A stretch of 64,000 nucleotides of DNA, taken from positions 5,589,151 to 5,653,150 of the forward strand of contig OZ024878.1 in NCBI GenBank assembly GCA_964017185.1, written 5' to 3'. Under the pieces are notes generated by a model that did not search any database, had not been told where the DNA came from, and was given only the letters and a program-made list of their open reading frames with translations. This document shows, one piece after another, positions 1 to 10,270 of the stretch (position 1 is the first letter of the stretch; each line of letters opens with the position of its first letter). Origin of the DNA: Rugalucina vietnamica (Eukaryota > Mollusca > Bivalvia > Lucinida > Lucinidae). The position numbers were made by a program, and so were the translations under genes.

Positions 1-75
1 CATCTGTGCATATAAGCCTTAGTCGTTTACTTTGGTGGTTATATTGTCGAGCACATTTTGGATATCATGATGTCT

Positions 76-400
76 TTATGTAGGCCTAAAGGGGCAAAGA
101 ATCTGTAAAACTGAAAGAAAGTACATAGAACGCCAAGCCAGAGTAAATGGACCATCACCAATTTCTTCAACATTGACTTGCTCATATTGCTCTCGAGAGA
201 CAAACGACCATGGGCTTAAGTCCCAGAAAAGGAGGAAACTTCCCAACATGACCAAAGCTGCTGACTGGGGAGCAAAGCCACAAATCAAACAGATCAGCCC
301 TGAAATAACTTCCCACATGGAAGACTGAAAGCCAAAAACAAAAAAATATGTTATATGAAAAGACACCATGATAACAATGTCTGTCCACATCTACAGTCGC
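76..400 (-). CDS. Possible exon of a multi-pass membrane protein
   Basis: On the minus strand an open frame follows an acceptor-like CTGTAG directly before ATGTGGACAGAC near 392. It encodes three hydrophobic stretches (about residues 3-20, 30-52 and 84-100), the last two joined by a short polar loop with SREQYEQ. I do not recognise the family. The frame stops at 76, and no donor is obvious there, so the true exon may end earlier. Support comes from a decayed related sequence at 6780-6900, also open on the minus strand, which suggests a once-coding segment. It could instead be chance or part of a repeat. Confidence 0.3.
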
Positions 401-1205
401 TGGTTGCTGCTACAAGATGATATCAATAGTAAAACATCTCCATAGTGAAGGAAATATTTCAAACTTTAAAGCTGTTGAGTACCAGACTGTGGAAACAATT
501 GCTTGAAGTACTGATGGATACCAAATTTCAGGGTTACATCCAAGCATTGTTCCAGAATACAGTCCTGATATTTTTTTTAGTTTTGTTTTAGCCGTTTCTT
601 AGTCAACCAATATATGCAACAATGCTGATTTTTCCAGTTTGTTTTCAATTGAAAGGGAAGAAGAATGATGCAATATTTAGTGCAACGGACTAGGCTTTTG
701 GCATTTCCTCTTGTGTAATGCATGACTGTATCGTCTTTTTTTCATTTCGTAGGTATTCCAACTATTCTGATTCCGTTTATTGTCACAAAGAATCATTTTA
801 GATTTTTAAGATTTCTTGTAAAGTTAGGAAAGATAAAATTCCGAACTCAATTGTGACGGTGACCCTACGGCCACAACCCATTTCTAACCCACCCATTTTC
901 GTACACAGGTACCAGATGATGGAAATCCTACCCAGAACCTCCCACACCAGCCCTGTTGTACCCCATCTATCTCTAAATGTACCCATACATAAAAGGGATT
1001 AGCATTTTTTTACTTAATATAGATTTGGTGTCCCAGCTGATCAGAATCAGAATAGTTTACTGGTGAAACGTCAAAGTGACAATACCACACCAGGATGGTA
1101 CCAGGATGGTTGTTGGATAGGAGCGCATCAATGTCAAAAGCAGATTTGTAATATTTTAAAAAAGAGTTTCGTGGACAATTCTAAAATAGAAGCGGAATGT
1201 TTTAT
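401..1205. other. No recognised feature
   Basis: AT-rich non-coding sequence. A minus-strand open frame of 62 codons (798-986) shows no motif. The phrase GTTTACTGGTGAAACGTCA near 1055 recurs in a similar form near 9485, so part of this is probably an old repeat. Confidence 0.4.
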
Positions 1206-1420
1206 ATAAAGGTAAAAGTAGGCAATGATCAGGAAAAGGCGCAACCAGAAAGAGATTCCCACTCCAAAAACCGCGCGGGGGGGGACTAAATTAACAATAT
1301 GGTACTTATGAAAACATATCGTAAGCCGAATGAGCAGCTATTTTCCCAATAGGTGGCCACTCAGTTGCCTAAATTTAACTAAAAATATGTAAACGTACAT
1401 TTTAAGTAAAATCACACTTG
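1206..1420 (-). mobile_element. Retroelement 3' tail remnant
   Basis: Reverse-complement match by eye to the 3' untranslated tail of the reverse-transcriptase elements at 50076 and 57495. Shared phrases include AATGATCAGGAAAAGGCGCAA, CCCACTCCAAAAACC and CCAATAGGTGGCCACTCAG. No coding part remains. Confidence 0.65.
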
Positions 1421-3279
1421 TACTGCCTTGCCGCGTTAAAGAGTGTTGGTTCAGCAGGCAAGGAGACGTGGTTAGAGCCTCAGTCTGAGCAAAAGATGAT
1501 AAACCAGTAACATTGTTAACATATTACACTATCCCAACCCACCCTTCCTTACCCTACCATAACCTACTCCAGGGGTGTGTGGTAGCCTGGAAGTAGAGCA
1601 AGTAGGGCAACAGGTCCTGGATTTAAACTTTTAAATTTTAAAGCATATCTTCTCAATGTAGTGTCATTAAGCAAGACACTAAGCTTCCTCATATTCCTAG
1701 GTAATAATCATAAAATGTTGCCTCTATCACAACGTGGCTGAAAAATATTGACTGGAACATCAAGCCATGACCAAACCAAACCGAACCTACAACATTTCCA
1801 CACTATTACCGTGTGCGCTACCTACTATACCCACTATCTAATCCCACTGTACCGACCCCTACTATAGTAATTACACATACGCAACAGTTTTGAAACGCCA
1901 CACCATGTGACTTCCTTATCACATGCCACCCATACCTTGCCCTATCCTAACCTACCTAATCTCACCCTATTCTACCATATCTCACCTAATCTCACCCTAT
2001 TCTGCCTGCATACTATATCCATACCTTTGAAATATTCAGGGGAAAAATGTTGGAAACAGTTATATGAATTTCCAGCACCGTGTTTAGAGACAATGCTTAA
2101 ATGCAAATTGATATTGGTCAGTAAATAATGGATGTAAAATTCTTAAATTAAATTAAATTGATAAATTCTCCTATTTTAAATGTAGACGGCCATCAACTGT
2201 TTACACTTAATGTACCTGGTTTTCGATAGCCATCTAGGATTTTGGCAGCCATTTTGATTTATTTCCTCTTGTTGCATATTGGTTAAATATCTAGGCTTTA
2301 TATATACCTACATTAAATGCCATCCTATAATACCTGTATATGTAAGAATTTCTATCAAAACCCCTTTTGGTCGTCCATCTTGAATTTTGGCAGCCATCTT
2401 GAATTTGGAGGTCATCTTGAACTGCTCAAGGATTTTATATCAGGATACTCATTTGTAGTTATGTCTGTGGAAATATATTCTGTATATGATATTACACAAT
2501 CATCTAGGCTTCATGCCTAAATGTATTTAAGAAATTCACTATTTTTTTGCAAATGTGTAATAACGTAAATGGTACATGTATATGTAATTTGCAAATGCCT
2601 GTCTTGAGACTGTACTATCTATTCAATGATGCCTCTTATGTGTTTGTTTTTATAAATGGAAAGCAATTCAACCCTGAAATGCTTTTGGGCCAAGATTTTT
2701 GAACATTCTAATAAAACATTGGCATATTTCACTGAAAAAATCCTAAATTGCACTTACTGACCTTTTGACCTCCTGTACTTTGGTTCAGACAAACACGCTT
2801 GATCATCTGACATATTCAAACCCTCAATGTACTATCTAATTGTTACTAAACCAAATTTTAGCATTTAAACCACTTTCTTTGGCCTTGGTTTTACTTGTAT
2901 TTTAAGCTGGGGTACATTTTCTTAATTTTTGCACTCGTTGAACTTTGACCTAGTTTCTGACCTTAAAAAGCAAATCTAGACTTGGCATCCACCCCTATGA
3001 CTTCAGGCATGCATCAATGAATATGTTTACAACATCAAATTGCTTCTACTCAATTTTGCCATTTAAAGTGAAAATAAGCCTAAAATGTATGAATGGATGG
3101 CTGCCTATCTACCCTTAACGATTCGCATCTTATTCGTAATCACCGTAGCTGCACGGATGAAACGCGTTAACTGCGATACGTAATAACAGGTTACTGAAGG
3201 CAATTAGGAGATGATACGATTGCGGATAAGATACGATTCATTATGGGTATTACGGATATATACGAATGACCTATCCTAA

Positions 3280-3280
<1 letters not shown>
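1421..3280. other. Non-coding sequence with short diffuse repeats
   Basis: No gene seen. 1515-2010 is rich in CCTACC/CCCACC-like short words. 2226-2425 repeats the phrase TTTTGGCAGCCAT with CATCTTGAA several times, a short local repeat. 3110-3260 has several near copies of TACGATTCNTTA-type words. Confidence 0.4.

Positions 3281-3319
<39 letters not shown>
3281..3319. repeat. Poly-T tract
   Basis: Uninterrupted run of about 39 T. It could be the poly(A) tail of a minus-strand retroposed sequence, but no element body was recognised next to it. Confidence 0.9.
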
Positions 3320-3356
3320 CAAATGTTGGAAAACAAAAAGAGCAGTAAGAAAAATA

Positions 3357-3592
3357 TGAGCCGCTTCGTGGGAAAACCAACAATGTGGTTTCCGAACAGG
3401 TCCGACACAAACCGGCCTGTACAAGCACAGAAAAGAGCTAGAAGCTTGAAATTTCGGATTTAAGTAGAAGAGGAATTGTACTATACGAGTAGCGAAAACA
3501 AAGGCGCTGATCAGCTTCGCGGTTACCGCGAAGCTGATCTGCGTCTTTGTTTTCGCCTATGCAGATTGTTGGTTTTCCCATGAGGCGGCTCA
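3357..3592 (+). mobile_element. MITE family A, full copy
   Basis: Short non-autonomous element, about 236 bp. Ends are TGAGCCGCTTCGTGGG and ATGAGGCGGCTCA, an inverted repeat. The middle carries a long palindrome built on GCTGATCAGCTTCGCGG with its mirror, and the words GGTCCGACACAAACC and GCTAGAAGCTTGAAATTTC. No open frame of its own; a DNA-transposon derivative is the likely origin. Confidence 0.9.
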
Positions 3593-3837
3593 TATGTGAA
3601 TGCCTAATCATTTTGTTTTTGGCATCGAATATCCTAAAATAGATATTTTATTTAACATTTTAATATCAAAGTTGAAAAGTACTTAAACCCTGTGATATGA
3701 AGTTTATTCATTGTAGAGCAGCGTCATAAAAGTTCTGTTTCCAACAAGGTACATTTGCTGTTCAGGTTGTCTTGTCGAGTCAATTTTGTGAAACAACTTT
3801 TAGAAGCTGATCCGTTTCGTTGCTTTTGTTTATCATT

Positions 3838-4056
3838 TGGGCCGCTGCATAAGTAATATGCATATGCGAAAACAAAGCCCCAGATCAGCCGCGCAGTAAT
3901 TGCACAGCTGATCAGCGCCTTTGTTTTCACTGCACGGATAGTACAATCCTTCTTCTTTTTAATTCAAAAATTTCAAGCTTCTAGCCTGCTCTTGAGATTG
4001 TACAGGCCGGTTTATGGTCGGAAACCCAAATTGTTGGTTTTCTCATGCACAGGCTC
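3838..4056 (-). mobile_element. MITE family A copy, opposite orientation
   Basis: Same family as 3357-3592 read the other way, ending ...CATGCACAGGCTCA. The palindrome core is the variant with GCACAGCTGATCAGCGCC. Confidence 0.85.
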
Positions 4057-4196
4057 ATACTCAGACCAGATAACATTGCATTTTAACGTATTGCATAATG
4101 AAGAGAATGAGTGCAAAATCAGGAACGCGTACTATATATATTATTTTATAAGGTTATCGCTAGAGTGTCTATCTGGGATTTAGTCAGTCATGTAAG

Positions 4197-4198
<2 letters not shown>

Positions 4199-4263
<65 letters not shown>
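4199..4263. repeat. (TC)n microsatellite
   Basis: About 32 uninterrupted CT dinucleotides. Confidence 0.98.
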
Positions 4264-4265
<2 letters not shown>

Positions 4266-4326
4266 GAGCGTTTCTAACATTGTTACATTGTTAATACTTA
4301 TTTTGTTTTGAAATTATGGTAAATCA

Positions 4327-4470
4327 GATTTATCCATCTCACCGCTGTGTCTGGTGTGGGTTCGAGCACCGCACTGGCCACGTGAGACAAGCCAAGTTCT
4401 GCTTGCGGGTGTGCCAGGTGTTTTTTCTCGGGGTTCTCCCGTTTTCGTCCCACCTACCGATTGATACACT
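4327..4470 (+). mobile_element. tRNA-derived SINE, plus strand, 5' truncated
   Basis: Contains a Pol III B-box-like GTGGGTTCGAGCACC near 4357, followed by the same body as the minus-strand SINEs at 4905-5073 and 21087-21321 (GAGACAAGCCAAGTTCTGC, CGTCCCACCTACCGATTGAT). The A-box region is not clear here. Confidence 0.65.
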
Positions 4471-4699
4471 CTGACATGACCAAAGCCTTTGTCAGAGGAA
4501 GTCAAACAAGTATTTCAATCGTCAAAAGCAATACAAAGTGCCATTCCTTATGAATGCCCTAAATCAGGCCCAGAAGTTTTCTTAGATTATGTGGCAATGT
4601 GCTATACGAAGTAGAATACACTGTATGTGAGCTGTGGTTGACAAAGCTTGTCACACCACGGAACCCTCTGAACAAAGTCAATTTTAAGCATACGTACAC

Positions 4700-4891
4700 C
4701 GTCTCTTTTTGCATATAAAAATAAAACTAAGAGCAGCGAACATATTAATGAGAAAGGGGATGGGCCATACCGCGGTTTCGACTACTTAACACTGCTTAAG
4801 CCTCGTCAGTGACCCTATACGTTTTGGCAACATGGAGCCAAAGAGAATTATTGTAATTTTGCATCCTTCAACAGGGTAGACTAGTATAATC
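4700..4891. repeat. Interspersed repeat F
   Basis: The phrase GCAGCGAACATATTAATGAG and following text (GGCAACATGGAGCCAAAGAG) recur at 37685-37860, partly at 30880, 48120, 59800 and 60455-60620. No coding potential seen. The downstream end is interrupted by the SINE at 4905. Confidence 0.7.
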
Positions 4892-4898
4892 TAAATGG

Positions 4899-4904
<6 letters not shown>

Positions 4905-4941
<37 letters not shown>

Positions 4942-5073
4942 ATTCAGTTTTACGTCCCTTTCAAGCTTTTTCACTCATATCGAGACGAATCAATCGGTAG
5001 GTGGGGCGAAAACCGGAGTACCCGGGGAAAAACCACCTGACACACCCGCAAGCAGAACATGGCTTGTCTCACA
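4905..5073 (-). mobile_element. SINE with long poly(A) and target-site duplication
   Basis: Read on the minus strand, the SINE body ends in ACGTAAAACTGAATC followed by about 36 A. It is bounded by a perfect 13-bp direct repeat, TAAATGGAGATTT, at 4892-4904 and 5074-5086, as expected of LINE-driven retroposition. The 5' head (A and B boxes) is missing, so the copy is truncated. Confidence 0.8.
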
Positions 5074-5100
5074 TAAATGGAGATTTGGGATCACCCCTTT

Positions 5101-5113
5101 TATAATATATAAA
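5101..5113 (+). promoter_or_regulatory. TATA-like sequence before the sulfotransferase
   Basis: TATAATATATAAA lies 48 nt before the ATG at 5161. It could serve as a core promoter, but AT-rich DNA yields such strings by chance and no start site can be seen. Confidence 0.3.
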
Positions 5114-5160
5114 CACCGTTACACCGTTCGAAAATATTCATTCAGAAAATATAATTCAGA

Positions 5161-5347
5161 ATGCCTTCAAAGACAATTATAGACAAGAAAGGGCGGAAAT
5201 ATGAGTGGAGTGAATACAACGGCCATGGCTACTTCGATGTAGCCACAAAAATAATTATACCGGCTGGATGGGAGGCTCAAATGAAGCAAATAAAGATGAT
5301 GGACATTCGGGATGATGATGTACTTGTTTGTACGTTTCCGAAAGCAG
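5161..5347 (+). CDS. Sulfotransferase exon 1
   Basis: Starts at ATG (MPSKTIIDKKGRKYEW), with no signal peptide, fitting a cytosolic enzyme. Ends VLVCTFPKAG at a GTATGG donor, phase 1, in the middle of the PAPS-binding loop. Confidence 0.85.
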
Positions 5348-8300
5348 GTATGGAAAAAGTTTTATTTCTTCAATAGTAATTTAACTTCTCCATGATAAAG
5401 TAATAATATGCAGATCAGGCATTGGCTCAATTAAATTCAGTATCCCCGTTGAACCCAGACACTATGAGTTAATAAAACAATGACAACCCAAAACACATCA
5501 TCGTAAACTTTAGCAAAACGTATATGAAGAGCAAGATGACTGCCTTTCCGAGCATCTTTAAACAACATGCATGAAGGACAAAATGGCAAGCCCTATCATA
5601 GCAAGGTAGTCATCCGCTAGCATCAGCTTAAACTCAAATGGCGATAACATTTAAAGAGCAGACTAAAATATGGCGTAAAAAGAATAGTCACAACAGAACC
5701 GCCTAGTTCCGGTCAATCAATAACTTAACTCATTTAGGCCTGGCGTCCCTTTTATGGGACATTATAGGCAAACAGAATAGCCCCGGATGTGACGCCGCAG
5801 AACGTGGCGTCCCATCCGGGGCTATTCTGCTTGCTAAGAAAATTTTCATCGAAAAATTGAATAAAATTTTAAAATCACTCCTGACGCCCCTAAAAATGAA
5901 AGTAGACTGACCCAATTGATAAAGATGGGAAAATCCATTCGTCAGATATGGGTTAAAGGCATAAAGAGCATATTAGTTAGGTAAAACTCTCTGCTGTCTA
6001 GTGGTGTGGGAAGACCATGGCAGCCACAGTATCTGTAGAGCCATCGTACACGGAATGCTATTGTCAATCCATTGATACGTGCCACTGCAGGAACAGGTTT
6101 TGCAAAAATCTAAAATCTTGCTGACGTCATAATTGGATTCGACTAGCATTCTATTTTGATGTGTGATCATTGATTTCGAGCTCGTTGGAGGAACATACAC
6201 TATCGAAACATTTGCAGGAACACACTGGATTTGGGAAATTGTTTCCATGGTAACATCTGGGAAAGCCGAATATGAAACCAGACCAACAGAATCATTAATT
6301 CTGGAATTCCAGTAAGTTATCATGTCATTTATCTTACCATGTTTCTCTGTGTTCGAAATTATGTTCAAGACGCAGTCTCTCTCTTCTCGACATGCAATGT
6401 AAGGATGTTGTCGTTTCATGACATGTTCATGATCAGGAAAACATGTCCGTGCAGTGAATACCCCCTTAAACCTCACTTTTATATAATAAAACTGTGGTTT
6501 GCAGGGGCGTATCTATTTTTCTTATTTTTGCTCCAAAACATAGATTGTGGGTACTCGTTAGAACCGCCACGATATATGTTTTGAGCAAAAATAAGAAAAA
6601 GTATAAAAAAATCCACTGATAATTTTCCATTTTTTACGACTTAAGAAATTCAATATATTAAAGAAAATTCAATATATTACATGGGCATAATCATGTTGAA
6701 GCAACAGGTGTAAGACACACAGGTAGGTGTAGTTGCAGATCTGCACGCAATTGGCTCAGCTCATTATGGTCGCTTTCCGTGCGAATCTTTGCTGAAAGAA
6801 AGCGCAGAGTACGCAAAGCCATGCAGGGCCAATAGGCCATATCACCAGTTTTTCAACATTGACTTGCTTTGCTTGCAGCCGACAGTTTGGAGCTAAAATT
6901 GGCCTAGTGAGCAATCAAAGAACTCACCAAAACACATGACCAATCCAATAGTCAAAGAATACAGGGCGTCTGTCTCATTATTGAGAGACGGACCACCACA
7001 CGATCATCTTATTGGATTAAGGATGTTCGCTGCCAATGAAAACGTATTCAAACTTTTTTCTAACCTCTCTTTTTTGATTCCAAAAGATAAAATAAGACAT
7101 ATGAAAACAAAATAAATATAGGGTAGTGTGCATTTTTTCAAGCTACAGGCCTCTGAATGGGACCTCTAAACAACATGTTTGAAAATTAGAAAAATTAATT
7201 TAATTTTCAATTCTTTCACATATACCTTCCTGGACAAACAATACATCACGAATGCTTTCAAACCTCATTTTGTTTAAGTAAACCTGACTATTTTGGACCT
7301 AAAACGTACATAAATTTTCATCTTGAAGTGGATGACAATTTTTTTCGGCTCATTTAACAACCCTACCCGCCAACTTGAAAAGTCGGAAAAAGTCCATATT
7401 TATAAATGTGTCAAATCCATATTTGTAGATTCAAACTTTTTCTTGTATTTTCACACAGCATAGAACTTGTTCATACTTTTCGATTAAAAGAATAAAAAAT
7501 ATAGGGTAGTGTGCATATAAGAGAGAACCAACAACTTGAAAATCGCCACTTTAAGCCTTTTTCCGGCTGTTTTATTTCTTACACCCCATTTCATAAAACC
7601 ACCCAAAATTTTAAAACTAGCACACCAAAGAAAGAAAAACTGATAAAGAAAACCTTGTATACACATACTTCTGCTAAAATAAACATAAAATCAAAGCAAC
7701 TAATCTGAAGTTGTGTAATATTGAAGCTTTATTTACCCTACCCCCTAAATTTTGCTAATACTTAAAATTTTCTAAAAAGTTGCAGAAAATGGGGTGAAAA
7801 AATGAAGTTCCTTAGATTGAAAATTTTCATGACTCGTTCAATGCATATCATCAATATGTATTCAAATATAAAATATTAGGAAAATATCTGCAACCGTTTA
7901 CGAGATATTCAACAAAATAAAAACCGGAAGTTCCGAAATGTCAAATGTTGGCAGCGAACATCCTTAAGGTGTTCCTAATCATAGTTGTCACCCTTGATTT
8001 TTGCTTATATATTATGTATGTTTTCCAGATCTTCAGAATCAATTGCCTCTGCACCATCTCCAAGAATTCTGTGCACGCACTTCGCTGCAAGTTGTCTACC
8101 CGAACAAATCGTCAGCAAAAACACAAAGATTATCCACGTGATGAGACACCCTAAGGACGTCGTGACGTCATACTACCACCATTTTAAGCGTCTCGGCGCC
8201 ATGCTCCCGGTTGGTGATGCGATAGAGACGTTTTCAGATTTCCTTCCATACATTACTGGAGAATACGGGGTTTGTAAGTATGGAAGTTTTGACATGGCTA

Positions 8301-10103
8301 GACTAGAATTGCAGGATGACCATTATATTATCCCGTTTGTTGAAGGTATAAGCAAGTCCATCATCTATATAACTTTATGGGATGAGATCAGATTTTGTTG
8401 CACTAATTCATGGCCATTGCCAACTTTAACTTTAACTTCAATAGATACATATACAAATATACAATGTAAAGGCACCGCTTTGCTTCAGATATGTTTGTTT
8501 CTATGTGGCGGTACTTGAAGGAAATCGACAAGTTTGCTAAAGAACATCCGGGACAGGTGCTCACACTTCGATTTGAAGACATGAAGGAGGTATGTGTTGT
8601 ATGACATGTGAGCCTGTGCGTGAGAAAACCAACAATTTGGATTCCGACCAGGTCCGACACAAACCAGGCTGTTCAGTCACAGAAGATGGTTAGAAGATTG
8701 AAATTCTGTATTTAAGTAGAAGTGGGATTGTACTATCTGTGTAGCGAAAACAAAGGCGCTGATCAGCTTCGCGGTAACCGCGAAGCTGATCTGCGCCTTT
8801 GTTTTCGCCAAAGCATTTTGTTGGTTTTCTTATGCAGTGGCTCATGTAGTATTCGTTAGAATAAAAATGTGTAAGTTACATGTATCTTTTTTTTTCCTAA
8901 ATATTTTTCCACCCACTCTGTAGTACTTAAAAGAGAGACACTGGAAGGGGGTTCCCAGAATCCAATAAATTATTTAAATTATTTAGAAAAATATCTCATT
9001 TTTGGCAAATATTACCAAAAAATGTTTGCCAATATCCATAAATATTCTTCCATAGCCTCTTCAGTATCCCATATCACTTTATATTCTCATAAAAGTATCA
9101 TTTAACCCTTTTGAAATTATTTTAAGTGTCGGTCACACTGTGCCTAATCACAAAACGATTGTCTGAATATTAATTTGGGGGTCATTTCTTTGGCCCCGAT
9201 ATGCAAATAAAGAAAGCAAAAACACGTTGGAAAACTTTTGACATATTTTGCATGCGCAGTCTTATCACAAAACTAATGATTACACAATCGTACGACTGCA
9301 TACGATTCAGTGGGACCGGCACTTTACCGATATCCCTATATCTCAAAACATCCTTCCAAGGCCTAAAAAGTGTGTGTCACCAAATTGCTTAGTTTTTTGA
9401 AATTTTAATATTATAGAACATGTCATTAATTCGGTATAAGAAAACGACAACACAGAACCCATCTGAGTTTTGTTTTTGACGATGGTTTACTGGCGAAACG
9501 TCAGAATTAGGTGCAAAAATGTCCTGGGTTCGAAGCAAACGCCTGTGGTGTTTGTGCTCTTGAGCAACTACTGTTCAAGTACCGCGTAAACATTAGCTTC
9601 TATCGTTCTTGTTGACTGACAATCAATCAATCAATCAACCAATAAATCATTCAATCAATTAGTCAACAAGTTTTGTTTACAGAATCTAACAGATGCGGTG
9701 AGAAAAGTTGCCGAATTCTTGAAGAAGGATCTTTCAAGCGAAGTAATAGAACAAATTGCAGAGAATTGCAGCTTTGAGAAATTAAAAGCCGCAAACGCTT
9801 CTGTGAAGAAACGCTCGGAAAGTATCGCAATGCGAATGGACAAAGAGTCACCAAAAGCGAAGAAGCCGATGACTCCACCAGATATGTATAGAAAAGGTAA
9901 ATGCCTTCAGTCTGTGATTAATATTTGAAATACAATCCACATACTAACATTTGACAAAGTATTTTTATAAATTGAATCGAAACTGAAATTTGGTCAAGAA
10001 ACTGACTGTAATGTGGCACTAAGCTCTAAGATACAAAAGCGCAGATGTAGTTCTCACGTATGGTTTCATTTTATTGCGAATTTAAGTGAAAAAATTCAGT
10101 CTG

Positions 10104-10134
<31 letters not shown>

Positions 10135-10242
10135 GCAGGCATTGTGGGAGACTGGAAAAATGAATTTACTGTTGCGGAGAGTGAACGGTTTGATCAAGTA
10201 ATAGAGGACCAGCTCAAGGATTGTGATTTCAAATTTACGTAG
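5161..10242 (+). CDS. Cytosolic sulfotransferase (SULT family), split gene
   Basis: Transfers sulfate from PAPS to a hydroxyl or amine on a small molecule, in the cytosol. Exons found: 5161-5347, 8029-8273, 8489-8589, 9683-9896, 10139-10242 (stop TAG). All have GT-AG borders, and the joins 8273/8489, 8589/9683 and 9896/10139 are in phase. Family marks: the start of the 5'-phosphosulfate loop, TFPKAG, at the end of exon 1; the 3'-phosphate site RHPKDVVTSYYHHF in the next exon; and the C-terminal GIVGDWKNEFT that closes over PAPS. Exon 1 ends in phase 1 after TFPKAG, while the next exon found starts in phase 2 at SSESIAS. One exon with the rest of the loop (usually GTxW) and the following helix is therefore expected between 5348 and 8028; I could not find it. 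About 280 residues are accounted for, against roughly 300-330 usual. The substrate is unknown. Confidence 0.88.
5348..5733. other. Intron sequence, sulfotransferase
   Basis: No repeat family recognised. The string ATATGCAGATCAGG near 5410 resembles an acceptor, but the downstream reading does not continue the PAPS loop in any phase. Confidence 0.4.
5734..5956 (+). mobile_element. MITE family C copy
   Basis: About 220 bp, TTA(A)GGCC at the left and GGGTTAA at the right. The centre is a palindrome: GCAAACAGAATAGCCCC on one side and GGGGCTATTCTGCTTGC on the other, around GACGCCGCAGAACGTGGCGTC. TTAA at the borders of other copies suggests piggyBac-type insertion. Confidence 0.85.
5976..6430 (-). 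other. Unrecognised minus-strand open frame
   Basis: About 150 codons are open on the minus strand in the first sulfotransferase intron. Only the first 15 or so residues of the longest frame come from the neighbouring family B element; the rest is not repeat sequence I recognise. It is rich in Ser, Ile and Cys (KTCSCSG) and has several N-glycosylation sequons (NDS, NVS). No clear acceptor or donor was found. It could be an exon of a nested gene or a gene remnant. Confidence 0.3.
6431..6695 (+). mobile_element. MITE family B copy
   Basis: About 270 bp, left end ATCAGGAAAACATGTCCGTG, right end ACATGGGCATAATC. Contains the family landmarks CCAAAACATAGATTGTGG and GAGCAAAAATAAGAAAAA in inverted arrangement. 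The central GC-rich palindrome is decayed in this copy. Confidence 0.85.
6780..6900 (-). pseudogene. Decayed copy of the membrane-protein exon at 76-400
   Basis: Aligns by eye with 100-215: both contain CTGAAAGAAAG, a run of similar codons, and CAACATTGACTTGCT. On the minus strand the shared peptide begins QVNVE in both. Sequence outside this block does not match. Confidence 0.5.
7017..7967. mobile_element. TTAA-flanked non-autonomous element, copy 1
   Basis: 951 bp, bounded by TTAAGGATGTTCGCTGCC and its inverted partner GGCAGCGAACATCCTTAA. The phrase TATAGGGTAGTGTGCAT occurs twice inside. No transposase frame. TTAA at both borders and terminal inverted repeats fit a piggyBac-type derivative. 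A second copy is at 45882-46838. Confidence 0.9.
8029..8273 (+). CDS. Sulfotransferase exon with 3'-phosphate motif
   Basis: Acceptor TTTTCCAG, donor GTAAGT. Encodes SPRILCTHF, then KIIHVMRHPKDVVTSYYHHF, the conserved R-x-PKD-x-x-x-SYY region that binds the 3'-phosphate of PAPS. Phase 2 in, phase 1 out. Confidence 0.9.
8489..8589 (+). CDS. Sulfotransferase exon
   Basis: Acceptor TGCTTCAG, donor GTATGT. Encodes YMFVSMWRYLKEID and VLTLRFEDMKE, matching the family segment with the conserved YEDM-type motif. A family A element begins 19 nt after its 3' end. Confidence 0.88.
8609..8844 (-). mobile_element. MITE family A copy in sulfotransferase intron
   Basis: Full length, TGAGCCTGTGCGTGAG to GCAGTGGCTCA, with an intact central palindrome around GCGGTAACCGC. 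Confidence 0.9.
8845..9682. other. Sulfotransferase intron, no recognised feature
   Basis: AT-rich. 9500-9600 contains GGGTTCGAAGC, a weak B-box-like string, and (CAAT)n-like text at 9622-9660. No gene seen. Confidence 0.4.
9683..9896 (+). CDS. Sulfotransferase exon
   Basis: Acceptor TTTACAG, donor GTAAAT. Encodes NLTDAVRKVAEFLKKDLS and a Lys-rich stretch ending PPDMYRKG, whose RKG begins the C-terminal RKGxxGDWKNxFT motif. Confidence 0.9.
10106..10134. repeat. (ATT)n microsatellite in polypyrimidine tract
   Basis: About nine ATT units run directly into the GCAG acceptor of the last sulfotransferase exon, so the tract before this splice site is a simple repeat. Confidence 0.9.
10139..10242 (+). 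CDS. Sulfotransferase last exon
   Basis: Encodes GIVGDWKNEFTVAESERFD, then a short tail and stop TAG. The GDWKN element is diagnostic of the family. A family B element starts about 29 nt after the stop, so the 3' untranslated region probably includes transposon sequence. Confidence 0.92.
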
Positions 10243-10270
10243 ACGCCATAGATCTAATTATAACTGAAGA

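Noticed and set aside
3191-3463. Open frames across the poly-T at 3281
   Set aside because: They depend on a homopolymer run and family A sequence.
4357-4372. tRNA gene suggested by a B-box-like string
   Set aside because: No cloverleaf can be drawn and the sequence continues into a body shared with two other loci; it is a SINE.
6001-6060. Missing sulfotransferase exon suggested by GTGTGGGAAGACCATGG
   Set aside because: The plus-strand reading VWEDHGSHS meets a stop after about 20 codons and does not match the expected helix.
7511-7708. Open frames on both strands inside the 7017-7967 element
   Set aside because: Short, not conserved in frame with the second copy at 45882, and without transposase motifs.
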